Source: Leclercia adecarboxylata (GTDB lineage: Bacteria > Pseudomonadota > Gammaproteobacteria > Enterobacterales > Enterobacteriaceae). From it: 64,000 nucleotides of DNA. Location: NCBI RefSeq assembly GCF_006874705.1, contig NZ_CP035382.1:372001-436000 (forward strand), read 5' to 3'. Below the pieces are notes generated by a model that saw only the letters and a program-made list of their open reading frames with translations, was not told the origin of the DNA and did not search any database. Position 1 is the first letter of the stretch. Every line of letters starts with the position of its first letter. Below are positions 9,079 through 18,902 of this stretch, in pieces. A program made the position numbers and the translations under genes.

Positions 9079-9813
9079 TAACGTCTCCTTATGCTGATGA
9101 TCCTTCGTCCTGTGTGCTAATGCCTGCAAAAACGCTGCAGGATCGGCGGTATGGCCGGCCTGAAGAAGATAGTTGAGCAACGTTTTAAGCTGGGCGTTGC
9201 CAGTGTATCCCAGCGCCAGGAGCCTGACCAGTTGCTCATGGAGTTCCAGCATGTCCCGCTGCCGGACATGCTTTTGCAGCAGTTCCAGCATCGCAATCCG
9301 CCGGTGTTGCATGATGCTTTCGTCGGGTAGACAGGTGATGTCAATCAGGGGAAAGGCCCCGGTGTAGAGCGATTCCGCCTGTTCAGGCACCTGAAAGCCA
9401 TCAAGCCAGCGCAGCGACCATGGGTAAGGCGAGATCCGGCCATGATAAAACAGCATTGGGATCACCAGCGGTAGCTCCCGGTGCCCTTTGTCGAGATGCC
9501 GCTGCATGGCGGCAATCGCATAGCGCATCAGGCGAAAGGCCATGTGCCGATCCGGGGAGCTTTGATGCTCGATCAGCACATAAATATACCCGGCGCCGGA
9601 AGCGGTTTTCACGGACCAGAGGAGATCGGCGTAGCTGAGACGAAGATCCTCTTCGACAAAGCTGCCAGACTCCAGCCGCAACGACGACAAATCACAGAGG
9701 GCGCGTAATTTTTCAGGTAAGTGAATCGCTAAAAAATCACGCGCCGTCTCTGCCTGCGACAGAATATGACGAAACACCGCGTCATGCGGCGTGGGTGTTG
9801 ATGGGCTGTGCAT
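8881..9813 (-). CDS. Rpn-family PD-(D/E)XK nuclease (YhgA-like, RpnL)
   Basis: A 310-residue protein of the recombination-promoting nuclease family (formerly called putative transposase YhgA-like). The N-terminal nuclease domain shows the SYADLLWSV Asp and the IEHQSS motif (about residues 79-105), the PD-(D/E)XK core. The C-terminus has the four-residue repeat GLSQGLSQG followed by a helical tail. Work on E. coli Rpn proteins shows toxic, phage-defensive DNA cutting restrained by a short protein translated from the gene's own 3' end; the same layout is present here. AAGGGA precedes the start. It follows menE in the same direction with no evident terminator. It is absent from this place in K-12. 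Confidence 0.88.
   Translation of the reverse strand: MHSPSTPTPHDAVFRHILSQAETARDFLAIHLPEKLRALCDLSSLRLESGSFVEEDLRLSYADLLWSVKTASGAGYIYVLIEHQSSPDRHMAFRLMRYAIAAMQRHLDKGHRELPLVIPMLFYHGRISPYPWSLRWLDGFQVPEQAESLYTGAFPLIDITCLPDESIMQHRRIAMLELLQKHVRQRDMLELHEQLVRLLALGYTGNAQLKTLLNYLLQAGHTADPAAFLQALAHRTKDHQHKETLMNIAQFLREEGMAQGLSQGLSQGRAEGIEQEALRIAKAMLEKGLPPEIVTQLTGLAPEIVEQARH
9010..9045. repeat. 12-bp tandem repeat inside rpn
   Basis: CCCCTGACTTAA occurs twice head to tail at 9010-9021 and 9022-9033. A degraded third copy (TCCCTGAGCCAT) follows to 9045. In protein it encodes the GLSQ four-residue repeats. The unit is a multiple of three, so copy-number change by slippage keeps the frame. Confidence 0.85.
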
Positions 9814-9906
9814 ATTTTCCCTTGCGTCAGTTCCTTTCGCCGGAAAATAGCACAGCGCGTGCTGCAGGTAAGCTTGTTGAGTTTCTTTCCCGAGCAGGCT
9901 CGCAAA

Positions 9907-11274
9907 TCACCCTCTTAGCGACTGATGAACCCACTGTTGCAGGGCGCGTCGGGAGATCTTAATCCCGCCATTTTTGAGTTCAGCGGGAAGGACCAGCCAG
10001 TGCACCGGCTGCTGAAAGCGCGCCAGCTTATCAGCGACCCAGTGCGGCAGCTGCGCGATATCTGCCTCCGCTTCGCACTCGACGACCGCCACCGGACGCT
10101 GACCAAACTCGACATCATCGAGGGGAACCACATACACCTGGCTGACCTGAGGATGAGTGCCGATCACTCGCTCCAGTTCCTCGGGCTGGATCCCTTCTCC
10201 GCCGCTGAAAAACAGGTTATCCATGCGACCAAGGATCGTCAGGCGTCCGTCAATAATCTCACCGCGATCGCGGGTGGCGAACCAGCCCTGCGCGTTGGCG
10301 ACGGTGACAAGCTGACCGTCACGCCAGTAGCCGCTGGCCATGCTGGCAGCCTTTAACCACACTTCACCCTCCACCAGCTTCACTTCCCGGCCCGGCAGCG
10401 GATAGCCGACATCCGCCAGGCCATCCGCCTCTTTGGCGCAGACCGTGGAGGCGAACTCCGTCAGGCCATACCCGCACCAGCTGCGAATGCCCCGGCTGGC
10501 AGCCCGCTGGGTTAACTCTCCGGGGATCGCCGCGCCGCCCAGCAGCACCGCTTTTAACGCCACCTCGTCTCCGCCGTTAAGCAGCCGCCAGAGCTGGGTC
10601 GGCACCAGCGAGGCGTGGGTGCACCCCTGGAGCATCTGTTCCAGGGGCTGTTTTTCGCAGACGGTCAGGCGGGCACCTGCCAGCAACCAGCGCCACAGGA
10701 TCCCTTGCCCGGAGACATGGAACAGCGGCAGCGAGAGCAGCCAGTCGTCTTCTCCGGCATAGGGCAGAAGGGCCAGCACGCCTTCGGCGCTTGCAAGGTG
10801 GGCGGCACAGGTGTGCACGGCCGCTTTCGGCAGCCCCGTCGAGCCCGAGGTTAAGGTCATGGTCGCCAGCCGGTCCGGCTGCCACTCCGCGCCCGCACTC
10901 CCCTGCAACTGATCCAGCGACAGGGCTGAGAGGCCCGAATAACCGCCATCGCCGTTGAGTACCAGCGCAAAGCGCAGCGTCAGAGGCGGGAGCATGATCT
11001 TCAGTACGGAACGCGGCAGTTGCGGGTTCACCGGCAGGATCCGCGCCCCGCACTGGAGCAGCGCCAGCCACGCCAGCAGCGTGTCGGGATGATTATGCGC
11101 CTGCAGCATCACCCCGTCCCCTTCCCTTACCCCCTGCTGCACAAAGCCGCTCGCCAGGGCATCGGTACGCTGGCAGAGTTCGCGCCAGGTCAGGCATGCA
11201 CCGTTAAGCCGCAGAGCCGGTTGTTCAGCTTTGCGCGCGCACCAGTGCCGCCACGGCCAGTCGGAAAAGATCAT
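9907..11274 (-). CDS. menE: O-succinylbenzoate-CoA ligase
   Basis: Acyl-adenylate-forming enzyme (455 residues) that activates o-succinylbenzoate with ATP and CoA in menaquinone synthesis. The AMP-binding loop is [14 protein letters not shown]. The YGLTEFAS motif and the late hinge [18 protein letters not shown] are in place, and the catalytic Lys sits in [10 protein letters not shown]. The start MIFSDWPW at 11274 overlaps the menC stop by four bases (ATGA), so an upstream in-frame ATG inside menC is rejected. It is the last gene of the men cluster. Confidence 0.95.
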   Translation of the reverse strand: MIFSDWPWRHWCARKAEQPALRLNGACLTWRELCQRTDALASGFVQQGVREGDGVMLQAHNHPDTLLAWLALLQCGARILPVNPQLPRSVLKIMLPPLTLRFALVLNGDGGYSGLSALSLDQLQGSAGAEWQPDRLATMTLTSGSTGLPKAAVHTCAAHLASAEGVLALLPYAGEDDWLLSLPLFHVSGQGILWRWLLAGARLTVCEKQPLEQMLQGCTHASLVPTQLWRLLNGGDEVALKAVLLGGAAIPGELTQRAASRGIRSWCGYGLTEFASTVCAKEADGLADVGYPLPGREVKLVEGEVWLKAASMASGYWRDGQLVTVANAQGWFATRDRGEIIDGRLTILGRMDNLFFSGGEGIQPEELERVIGTHPQVSQVYVVPLDDVEFGQRPVAVVECEAEADIAQLPHWVADKLARFQQPVHWLVLPAELKNGGIKISRRALQQWVHQSLRG

Positions 11275-12236
11275 AGCAGCGGCTCCAGCGCCTCGCGTTC
11301 CAGACACTGCAAGGTGTTGCCCGGCCAGGGCCGCAGCAGTTGCGCCTGCATCAGGTTCAGGGTATCCAGGCCGGGAACGGTATCCGGCGTGAACTGAGCG
11401 GCAATGCGCGCCAGCTGGGTCAGACCGAGGCTCGACTCAATCGACGAGCTGATCACCGCCGTCAGCCCGAGGGCGTGGGCCGCCGTCACCTGCTCACGCA
11501 CCTTCGCGATGCTGCCGGTGAGCGTGGGTTTGATCACCACCGCCCGAACGCCCGGCTCGGCAATCCATTCGAAATCGTCCTCGCGCAGGCTTTCATCCCA
11601 GGCGATGGCAATCCCTGTCTCCCGGGCAAACGCCAGCGAGTCCGCGCGCGTTTTACAGGGTTCTTCCAGAAAGGCAATACGATCCCGGTAGGCCGGGTTA
11701 ACGTACTTCGCAAACTGCTGCGCTTTCAGCGAAGTCCAGGCTCGGTTAGCGTCGAGGCGCAGACGCAAATCCGGGATGGCCTCCAGCAGCAGATTCGCCA
11801 CCATGCCGTCGCGCACCGCTTCATAGAGACCAACCTTAATCTTCGCCACTTTTTCGCCCGGCATGGCGGCCAGTACGGCAAAGAGTTCGTCAGGATCCCC
11901 TGTACAGAGCGGGGCCGCGCGATAGTCGGCCTCTTCCGGCAGGGAGCCGTCGAGCTCCGCCAGCGCACAGCTGATGCCAAAATCCACCGCAGGCAGGCCG
12001 GGCAACAGAGGCTCTGCCCCTTCACCCCAGGCGATACTCCACGCCCGCAGCGAGGCTTCAGCCTCCTCCAGCGATTCGCGGCTGAAGCCCGGCAGGGGGG
12101 AAACTTCTCCCCACCCGTGCCGATCGCCCTGCTGCAGATGCACGAACAGACCGTCTCGGGTTTTTAACCGCCGTTCGCGCAGTACCACACCCGCGTCCAT
12201 CGGTACCTGCCAGCGGTAGATCTGTACGCCGCGCAT
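11271..12236 (-). CDS. menC: o-Succinylbenzoate synthase
   Basis: Enolase-superfamily dehydratase (321 residues) that makes o-succinylbenzoate from SHCHC in menaquinone synthesis. The catalytic Lys pair is in KIKVGLYE and in VVIKPTLTG. Metal ligands are in [15 protein letters not shown] and AWDESLR. It overlaps menB by one base (TAATG) and menE by four, indicating tight coupling in the menDHBCE unit. Confidence 0.95.
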   Translation of the reverse strand: MRGVQIYRWQVPMDAGVVLRERRLKTRDGLFVHLQQGDRHGWGEVSPLPGFSRESLEEAEASLRAWSIAWGEGAEPLLPGLPAVDFGISCALAELDGSLPEEADYRAAPLCTGDPDELFAVLAAMPGEKVAKIKVGLYEAVRDGMVANLLLEAIPDLRLRLDANRAWTSLKAQQFAKYVNPAYRDRIAFLEEPCKTRADSLAFARETGIAIAWDESLREDDFEWIAEPGVRAVVIKPTLTGSIAKVREQVTAAHALGLTAVISSSIESSLGLTQLARIAAQFTPDTVPGLDTLNLMQAQLLRPWPGNTLQCLEREALEPLL

Positions 12237-13093
12237 TACGGATTCCGTTTGTATTTACTGAAGTCCGGCTGGCGCTTCTCGTTAAAGGCGTTACGTCCTT
12301 CCTGACCCTCTTCGGTCATGTAGAACAGCATGGTGGCGTTACCCGCGAGCTCCTGCAGCCCCGCCTGCCCATCACAGTCGGCGTTCAGGGCCGCCTTCAG
12401 GCAGCGCAGCGCCATCGGGCTGTTTTGCAGCATTTCACGGCACCAGCGCACGGTCTCTTTCTCCAGATCGGCAATTGGCACCACGGTGTTAACCAGGCCC
12501 ATGTCCAGCGCTTCCTGGGCGTTGTACTGACGGCACAGGAACCAGATCTCACGCGCTTTTTTCTGACCGACGATGCGGGCCATGTAGGACGCACCCCAGC
12601 CGCCGTCGAAGGAGCCCACTTTCGGGCCGGTCTGGCCGAAAATGGCGTTCTCTGCGGCAATCGTCAGGTCGCACATCATGTGCAGCACGTGACCCCCGCC
12701 GATAGAGTAACCGGCAACCATCGCCACTACCGGTTTCGGACAGGTGCGGATCTGGCGCTGGAAGTCGAGCACGTTCAGGTGGTGTACGCCAGAGTCGTCC
12801 TGGTATCCGCCGTAGTCGCCGCGCACTTTCTGATCGCCACCGGCGCAGAAGGCTTTTTCACCCTCCCCGGTCAGGACAATCACGCCGATATTATCGTCAT
12901 AACGCGCATCCGCCAGGGCATTGATCATCTCCTTGACGGTAACCGGACGAAACGCGTTACGCACCTCGGGACGGTTAATGGTGATTTTGGCGATCCCGTC
13001 CGCCGATTTATGGTAACGAATGTCGGTGTAGCCTTCGGAGCAGTCTTGCCATTCCACCGGTGCGTAGAGCATGTTTTCATCAGGGTAGATCAT
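12236..13093 (-). CDS. menB: 1,4-Dihydroxy-2-naphthoyl-CoA synthase
   Basis: Crotonase-fold enzyme (285 residues) that closes the second ring of the naphthoquinone nucleus from o-succinylbenzoyl-CoA. The oxyanion-hole Gly residues are seen in [11 protein letters not shown] and the second in [10 protein letters not shown]. The C-terminal [15 protein letters not shown] helix is typical of MenB. It overlaps menH by four bases upstream and menC by one downstream. The menH-B-C-E order matches E. coli. Confidence 0.96.
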   Translation of the reverse strand: MIYPDENMLYAPVEWQDCSEGYTDIRYHKSADGIAKITINRPEVRNAFRPVTVKEMINALADARYDDNIGVIVLTGEGEKAFCAGGDQKVRGDYGGYQDDSGVHHLNVLDFQRQIRTCPKPVVAMVAGYSIGGGHVLHMMCDLTIAAENAIFGQTGPKVGSFDGGWGASYMARIVGQKKAREIWFLCRQYNAQEALDMGLVNTVVPIADLEKETVRWCREMLQNSPMALRCLKAALNADCDGQAGLQELAGNATMLFYMTEEGQEGRNAFNEKRQPDFSKYKRNP

Positions 13094-13866
13094 AGAGTGT
13101 CCTTTATGGATTGACGGAGTATCTGAGCCAGACGCTCAGCCACCGCACCGGGGTTTTCCCGATGGGCGTTATGTCCGGCTTGGGGTATTGGATGGCCGAT
13201 CGCGGGAAGTTCCCGGGCAATTGCCCTGAACTTGTCATCCCGCTCGCCATACAGATAGAAAAAATGGACCACGCACTCAGCGAGCGCAGCCCGTAAATCG
13301 GGTTGTTCGGCCAGGGACGTCGCCTGCAACATTGCGGCCAGCGTTGCGCCGTTATTGCGGCTGCGCAGGGTAACCAGCGCCTGACGTTGCGCTTCGGTTA
13401 ACGAAGCAAATACCGGCTGTTGATACCAGTCGGCAAACACCGCCTCTAAGGGTTCATGGCGAAAACGTGCGGCCCAGTGGGCATCGGAGGCACGGCGGCT
13501 TGCGCGTTCATGATCATCACGCAGCCCTGGATGCGCCCCCTCAACGATCAGCCCCTGCAGCCCTTCCGGGCGCTGGCAGGCGTGATACATCGCAATGCGG
13601 CCGCCGAGGGAGTACCCTATCAGCCAGTATTTAAGTATGTTGTAACTAACAAGAGTGCGATTCAGCAGACCACTTACGTCACTGAAATCACGCCCCGCAA
13701 TATGCGCCGAGTCGCCGTGTCCCGGCAGATCGAGATACAGCTGGGGAAAATCGCCCAGCCCTTCTCCGGGCAGCTGCCATTCGCGGCGATCGCCGGAAAA
13801 GCCGTGCAGGAACACCAGCCAGGGTTTTCCTGCCGAGCCGGCGCAGTGCGTCCCCTGCAGGATCAC
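13090..13866 (-). CDS. menH: SHCHC synthase
   Basis: Alpha/beta-hydrolase-fold lyase (258 residues) that eliminates pyruvate from SEPHCHC to give SHCHC. The nucleophile elbow is GYSLGGR, the oxyanion region is FLHGFSGD, and the late His is in [10 protein letters not shown]. The start is GTG at 13866, overlapping the menD stop by four bases (GTGA). This gives the family-length protein with no in-frame ATG competing nearby. Confidence 0.93.
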   Translation of the reverse strand: MILQGTHCAGSAGKPWLVFLHGFSGDRREWQLPGEGLGDFPQLYLDLPGHGDSAHIAGRDFSDVSGLLNRTLVSYNILKYWLIGYSLGGRIAMYHACQRPEGLQGLIVEGAHPGLRDDHERASRRASDAHWAARFRHEPLEAVFADWYQQPVFASLTEAQRQALVTLRSRNNGATLAAMLQATSLAEQPDLRAALAECVVHFFYLYGERDDKFRAIARELPAIGHPIPQAGHNAHRENPGAVAERLAQILRQSIKDTL

Positions 13867-15533
13867 AGGTGGCTTACCTGCGCCAGCAGGTTCTGCAGCA
13901 TCTGCGCCCCGTCGCTGTCGTTAACCACCACTTCGATCAGCGTTGCGCGGGGTTTGCTCCACGCCGTATTCAGAGCGCTCTCCAGCTCCGTCCAGCTGGT
14001 CGGGCGCTGATAGCGGAGGCTGAACATCGCCGCCGCATGCTCAAACTGCACGTTTTGCGGCATCAGATAGAAGCGTTCACGCTCACTCTGGGGCGTCGGC
14101 AGCAGGGAGAAAATCTGTCCGCCGTTATTGTTGATCACCAGCAGAACAAAGGGTGCAGAGGCCTGGCGTAACAGCGCCAGCGCGTTGAGATCGTACAGCG
14201 CCGAGAGATCGCCAATGATCGCCAGCGTCGGGCGGGCGTTGGCGCGCTGGACCCCGGCAGCGGTGGAGATCAGCCCGTCAATGCCGCTGGCGCCGCGATT
14301 ACTGAACACCGGATAACCTGCCGGCAGGCAGGAAAAGGCATCAATCAGACGTACCACCAGACTGTTGCCGACAAACAGCTGCCCCTGCTCGGGGAGATAG
14401 TGACGAATACGGTGCGCCAGCTGCGCCTCGCCAAATTCTTCACTGTGCTGCGCCGTCAGCTCCCAGGCCTGACGGGAGAGTTCCGGGATCGCCGCGGCCC
14501 AGGGGACGCGTTTTTCCGCCGGATGGAGTTCCAGCCAGTCGGCCACATTCGAGATCAGCCGACGACCGCGATGATGCGCCGGATCAAGCCGTCCTTCCCG
14601 TGGATCCACCAGCCAGTACTCTTCGGGTGTGCAGGTGGTTTGCCATTGCAGCAGTCGTTTACCCGTCAGGCTGCCGCCCAGCTGGACCACAATCTGCGCC
14701 TGCTCCAGTTCGGTCACGGCTTTCGCATTGCCCAGCCACAGATCGGCGCACGGCAGCGGCTGCCCGGTCTGGGAGAGCACGTCGCCAATCAGCGGCCAGC
14801 CCAGGGTTTGCGCCCACTCCGCCGCCTTTTTCCCTTCCGCAGCGCTCATTCTGCCCGCGAGCACCACCCCGCGTTTTTGCCGCCAGAAGAACCAGTCGCG
14901 CTGTTTGGGGCTTGAAAGCTCTGCGGGAGCGCTCAGCCAGGGTTTATCGCTCTGCCACCAGTCGCCCAGCGCCTGCTGCCAGTCAAGATCGGTATCATCC
15001 ATTTCGCCATACAGCGGCTCGGCAAAAGGACAGTTGATGTGCAGCGCGCCCGCACGCAGCGCGCCCAGCGCGTTATCCACCGTCGACACCAGCCAGCGGG
15101 CGGGAATATCCCGGGTCGGACGCGGCAATGACAGCGTTTCCGTGGGATGAGAGGCAAAGAGCCCCGGCTGGCGAATGGCCTGGTTTGCACCACAGTCGAT
15201 CAGCTCCGGGGGACGATCCGCCGTCAGCAGCACCAGTTTTTCGCCGGTCAGCCCGGCTTCAATCAGCGCCGGATAGAGGTTCGCCACCGCGGTACCGGAG
15301 GTGACAATCACCGCCACCGGGGCGTTACTGGCTTTGGCCAGCCCCAGCGCCAGATGCCCGAGACCGCGCTCATCAAAATGGGTGTGATGAATAAAGGCGC
15401 GGTTTTCCGCAGCGGCCAGGGTCAGCGGCGTCGAACGCGAGCCGGGTGCGATGCAAATGTGCCTGACGCCATGGCGGGTCAGGGCTTCAAGGATCACCGC
15501 CGCCCAGCGCCGGTTAAAAGAACTCACTGACAT
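13863..15533 (-). CDS. menD: SEPHCHC synthase (menaquinone, ThDP enzyme)
   Basis: Thiamine-diphosphate enzyme (556 residues, exactly the E. coli length) that adds 2-oxoglutarate to isochorismate, the first committed menaquinone step. The pyrimidine domain has the catalytic Glu near [15 protein letters not shown]. The ThDP/Mg motif [12 protein letters not shown]...NNNGG is at about residues 440-473. The start at [10 protein letters not shown] (15533) is preferred to an ATG six codons upstream because it matches the family. An 88-base gap separates it from menF, so it may have its own promoter. Confidence 0.95.
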   Translation of the reverse strand: MSVSSFNRRWAAVILEALTRHGVRHICIAPGSRSTPLTLAAAENRAFIHHTHFDERGLGHLALGLAKASNAPVAVIVTSGTAVANLYPALIEAGLTGEKLVLLTADRPPELIDCGANQAIRQPGLFASHPTETLSLPRPTRDIPARWLVSTVDNALGALRAGALHINCPFAEPLYGEMDDTDLDWQQALGDWWQSDKPWLSAPAELSSPKQRDWFFWRQKRGVVLAGRMSAAEGKKAAEWAQTLGWPLIGDVLSQTGQPLPCADLWLGNAKAVTELEQAQIVVQLGGSLTGKRLLQWQTTCTPEEYWLVDPREGRLDPAHHRGRRLISNVADWLELHPAEKRVPWAAAIPELSRQAWELTAQHSEEFGEAQLAHRIRHYLPEQGQLFVGNSLVVRLIDAFSCLPAGYPVFSNRGASGIDGLISTAAGVQRANARPTLAIIGDLSALYDLNALALLRQASAPFVLLVINNNGGQIFSLLPTPQSERERFYLMPQNVQFEHAAAMFSLRYQRPTSWTELESALNTAWSKPRATLIEVVVNDSDGAQMLQNLLAQVSHL

Positions 15534-15621
15534 GGAATTGTCCGGTATCAATATTGCGACTTAGTATAAATAATAGGAAAAGATGTAATTTTGATATGAA
15601 TCGGGTATGTACGACTCAGTA

Positions 15622-16917
15622 TTAATCCTTTAGGAGCAGAGAGCGCAGCCCGGCGGCTTTATTTTCAATCTCCTGCCACTCCTGCTCGGGATCGGAACCG
15701 CTGACGATCCCCGCCCCGGCGTACAGGCGCACGCAGGTCTCCTGCACCCTGGCCGAGCGCAACGCCACGCAAAACTCGCTTTGCGCTAATGACAGATAGC
15801 CGGCGGAACCGGCATACCACTCCCGATCAAAGGGTTCATTGCGGGCGATAAACTCCCGTGCCGCCTGACGCGGCAGACCGGCGACCGCCGCGGTGGGCTG
15901 GAGCAGCGTCAGGCACTGTTCATCGTCCGGCTGTTGCAGCGTGGTCCAGATGCAGCGGCGTAAATGCTGGACCTTGCGCAAGCGCACGACCTGCGGCGGC
16001 AGGACGTCAAGCACTCCGCCCTCGCGCTGCAGGCGCTGACAGATGTCCTCGACCACCAGCATATTTTCACGCTGGTTCTTATCGTCGTTCATCAACCAGT
16101 CGCCCAGGTGAGCGGCCTGCACCTCATCCGAATGGCTGGCGACCGTACCGGCCAGCGCTTCGGTGCGCAGCAGGGTTCCGCGCCGCCGCCACAGCCGTTC
16201 CGGCGACGAACCGAGAAAGGCATGAGTGGCATCAAGGCGCATCAAAAAGTGGTAGCACTGGAAGTTCACCCGACGGCTGGCGGCCATCAGGGCGGCAGGA
16301 TTGACCGGCAGGCTGAAGTGCAGGTCCGTTGCCCGGGCCAGCACCACTTTGTCAAAGTCCCCCTGAGCAATAGCGTCGGTTGCGCGGCGGACTAACGCCA
16401 GCCAGCCGGATTTCTCCTGCCGCTGGGTTTCGCTCGTCACCGGCTGGACAACAGCGTCAACAGGCTGGCTCTCTTTAAGGGCGCCAATAAATTCGCGCGC
16501 GTGCCGGGCATCGTTTTTCAGCGAGGTGGCGCTGCAGAGAACCAGCCGCAGCGTCGCGGTTCCGCCGTTGCGTTGCCACAGCAGACGCGGCAGGAACAGG
16601 TCGCCCTGCACAGGCTCGAACGCATTAATGCCCACGACCCGAAGGTCAGGGAACTGCGGATAACCCTGTAAAAAATGACGGGCGGCAGAGAGAGAGGAGA
16701 AGTGTTGGGTCGCTCCCAGCGCGGCGTACTCTTCGTCGCCGTTACGCTGTTGCCAGTAGAAATGGGGGAAAAAATGCTGGGCATTCAGCCAGGCGAGCGG
16801 GTCAAACGCATCGTTGAGCGCAAAGGAGACATCGAGATGATGCAGGCCGGGTGCATCAGGAAAATCGGCGGCTAACTGGTGGCAAAGGCCTGCCAGCGCG
16901 GTGGAAATCGAGTGCAC
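15622..16917 (-). CDS. menF: Isochorismate synthase, menaquinone-specific
   Basis: Chorismate-utilising enzyme (431 residues) that converts chorismate to isochorismate for menaquinone. The C-terminal domain has the family motifs: KVVLARATDL with the general-base Lys (near residue 195), the EALAGT loop, and the YAGAGIVSGSDPEQEWQEIENK Mg-binding end. The start is GTG at 16917, giving the usual length. It leads the men cluster, and a TATAAT on the minus strand at 16947-16952 may be its -10 element, though no good -35 is seen. Confidence 0.93.
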   Translation of the reverse strand: MHSISTALAGLCHQLAADFPDAPGLHHLDVSFALNDAFDPLAWLNAQHFFPHFYWQQRNGDEEYAALGATQHFSSLSAARHFLQGYPQFPDLRVVGINAFEPVQGDLFLPRLLWQRNGGTATLRLVLCSATSLKNDARHAREFIGALKESQPVDAVVQPVTSETQRQEKSGWLALVRRATDAIAQGDFDKVVLARATDLHFSLPVNPAALMAASRRVNFQCYHFLMRLDATHAFLGSSPERLWRRRGTLLRTEALAGTVASHSDEVQAAHLGDWLMNDDKNQRENMLVVEDICQRLQREGGVLDVLPPQVVRLRKVQHLRRCIWTTLQQPDDEQCLTLLQPTAAVAGLPRQAAREFIARNEPFDREWYAGSAGYLSLAQSEFCVALRSARVQETCVRLYAGAGIVSGSDPEQEWQEIENKAAGLRSLLLKD

Positions 16918-17015
16918 GCGAACTTCTCCCAGCTCAAAAACCTCACATTATACGGGGTAGTTGCCTGAAAAAGCAGTACCCCCTATTTGGCAGGGAGAAG
17001 CGTGCGTGTGTAGCG

Positions 17016-17321
17016 TTAACGGCGGGCGAGAAGAATACCGAGCACCAGACCGGCGGCGGCACCTACCCCAATACCCTGCCAGGGTTTTTCACGGACATAA
17101 TCGTCTGCACGATAGACCGCTTTTTTAGCCCGATAATAGTAAGTGTCCGACGCCTGGCTGACGCGTGTTTTCACGTCGTGCAGTGCCTGTTCGGCACGCG
17201 CCTTCAGCTCAATGTACTTTTGATCGGCCGGATCGCCTGAAGAACGGAGGACCTCTTCCAGCGTTTCACTTAACAGCGTCAGATCGTCATCAACATGCGT
17301 TTCCGAAGATTGGAAGGACAT
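17016..17321 (-). CDS. elaB: Tail-anchored inner-membrane protein ElaB (DUF883)
   Basis: A 101-residue protein with a charged helical N-terminal part and one C-terminal membrane segment (GIGVGAAAGLVLGILLA) followed by RR. In E. coli ElaB is a ribosome-associated, RpoS-dependent stress protein of the YqjD/YgaM group anchored at the inner membrane. An inverted repeat (GGGGTA 16954-16959 / TACCCC 16977-16982) follows the gene but lacks a clean T run. Confidence 0.92.
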   Translation of the reverse strand: MSFQSSETHVDDDLTLLSETLEEVLRSSGDPADQKYIELKARAEQALHDVKTRVSQASDTYYYRAKKAVYRADDYVREKPWQGIGVGAAAGLVLGILLARR

Positions 17322-17383
17322 AGTTTTCTCCTTGTGGTTGCATCAGTTCGCTAACTATAGACAATACCTGCCGATTCTGCCTG

Positions 17384-17845
17384 CTACGCTTGTTGTATCT
17401 CTTTCGCCATGCCGATATGCGGGATGCCATCTTCATCGTAGATGTCGGTCACCGGAAGAAAGCCAAAATGGGCATAAAATGCCTGCAAATGCGCCTGCGC
17501 ACCCAGGTATAACGCCTTGTCAGGCCACTGTTTTTGGCAGGAACGCAGCGTCTGCTCCATCAGGGCGTATCCAAGCTTTTCGCCACGCGCCTGGCTGCTG
17601 ACAATCACCCGGCCAATCACAACGGGGGAAAAATCGTCGTCGCTTTTCAGAATCCTCGCATACGCCACCAGCTGACTATCTTTCCAGCCGAGGATGTGCC
17701 GGTTTTCCCCCACCAGATCCTCGCCGTCGATGTCCTGGTAGGGACAGGTTTGTTCGACGACAAAGACGTCGCAGCGCAGCTGGAGTAACGCGTAAAGCGC
17801 GGGAACGGTCAGCTCGCTATGGTGCAGATCTTGCCACTGGATCAT
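17384..17845 (-). CDS. elaA: GNAT acetyltransferase ElaA
   Basis: A 153-residue Gcn5-related N-acetyltransferase of the ElaA type. The acetyl-CoA loop is in RVIVSSQARGEKLGYALMEQ. The FVVEQTCPYQDIDGED stretch near the N-terminus is characteristic of ElaA. The acceptor is unknown. It is divergent from rnz across 73 bases. Confidence 0.93.
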   Translation of the reverse strand: MIQWQDLHHSELTVPALYALLQLRCDVFVVEQTCPYQDIDGEDLVGENRHILGWKDSQLVAYARILKSDDDFSPVVIGRVIVSSQARGEKLGYALMEQTLRSCQKQWPDKALYLGAQAHLQAFYAHFGFLPVTDIYDEDGIPHIGMAKEIQQA

Positions 17846-17918
17846 TGGGGTCTCCTTATCGTGTCGGTAGCCGTTATACTAATGACTTTTCGTCCCCGGC
17901 ACAGAGGCTGAGTGCATT

Positions 17919-18836
17919 ATGGAGCTGCTTTTTTTAGGAACATCCGCTGGCGTGCCCACCCGTACGCGCAACGTCACCTCAATTCTGCTGGATTTACAGC
18001 ACCCGACCCGCGGCGGTTTGTGGATGTTTGACTGCGGCGAAGGCACGCAGCACCAGCTGCTGCGCACCACCAGCCATCCCGGCAAGCTGGATAAAATCTT
18101 CATTACCCACCTGCATGGCGATCACCTTTTTGGCCTGCCGGGCCTGCTGTGCAGCCGCTCGATGGCGGGCAACATCCACCCGCTGACCATTTACGGCCCG
18201 CCCGGCATTTGTGAGTTTGTTGAAACCAGCCTGCGGATCAGCGGCTCCTGGACCGATTACCCTCTCGAGATTGTCGAGATTAGCGCCGGGGTGGTGTTCA
18301 GCGATGACGCCTGGACCGTGACCGCAGCGGCGATGAATCACCCGGTAGAGTGTTACGGCTATCGCGTGGAGGAGCAGGATAAGCCCGGCGCTCTGGATGG
18401 CGCAGCGCTTGTTGCCGCCGGGGTTCCCTTCGGCCCGCTGTTCCAGCAGCTCAAGCGCGGGGAGCGCGTCACCCTGGACGATGGCCGGATAATCGATGGC
18501 GCAGACTATCTCTCCCCGCCCCGCCCCGGTAAGAAGCTGGCCATCTTCGGGGATACCGCCCCCTGCGAAAGCGCCCTTGCGCTGGCTCAGGGCGTCGATC
18601 TGCTGGTGCATGAGGCCACGCTTGAGGCGGCGATGGAGGAGAAAGCCAACAGCCGCGGCCACAGCTCAACGCGTCAGGCGGCCAGGCTTGCCTGCGATGC
18701 GCAGGTAAAAAGGCTGCTCGTCACCCACGTCAGCTCCCGCTATGACGCCGAAGGCTGCGCCATGCTGCTGGCCGAGTGCCGCGCCCTGTTTGCCAACAGC
18801 CAGCTGGCAGAAGATTTTGCTACGGTGCGCGTTTAA
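17919..18836 (+). CDS. rnz: Ribonuclease Z / ribonuclease BN
   Basis: Metallo-beta-lactamase-fold nuclease (305 residues) that processes tRNA 3' ends and has exo/endoribonuclease activity. The zinc motif [13 protein letters not shown] is at about residues 63-75. Later ligands are in GDTAPCES (Asp) and [10 protein letters not shown] (His). The PxKxN-type exosite region of bacterial RNase Z is present at residues 150-190. The E. coli names are elaC, rbn and rnz. Confidence 0.95.
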   Translation: MELLFLGTSAGVPTRTRNVTSILLDLQHPTRGGLWMFDCGEGTQHQLLRTTSHPGKLDKIFITHLHGDHLFGLPGLLCSRSMAGNIHPLTIYGPPGICEFVETSLRISGSWTDYPLEIVEISAGVVFSDDAWTVTAAAMNHPVECYGYRVEEQDKPGALDGAALVAAGVPFGPLFQQLKRGERVTLDDGRIIDGADYLSPPRPGKKLAIFGDTAPCESALALAQGVDLLVHEATLEAAMEEKANSRGHSSTRQAARLACDAQVKRLLVTHVSSRYDAEGCAMLLAECRALFANSQLAEDFATVRV

Positions 18837-18839
18837 CGC

Positions 18840-18866
18840 TCTATTTTTCCCCGACTCTGCCGATAA
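18840..18866 (+). promoter_or_regulatory. Sigma-28 (FliA) promoter of cheV
   Basis: The -10 element GCCGATAA (18859-18866) is the exact consensus. An 11-base spacer separates it from TCTATTTT (18840-18847), which agrees with TAAAGTTT at five of eight positions. The spacing is the class 3 flagellar spacing, and the gene behind it is a chemotaxis gene, which supports the call. Confidence 0.85.
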
Positions 18867-18902
18867 CCCTACCATGCAGGTATTTTTCACTTAGGGGCAA
18901 AA

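Noticed and set aside
8881..9813. Reading the rpn gene as an active transposase of a mobile element
   Set aside because: The old family name suggests a transposase, but the motifs are those of a PD-(D/E)XK nuclease, and I see no terminal inverted repeats or target duplication flanking it.
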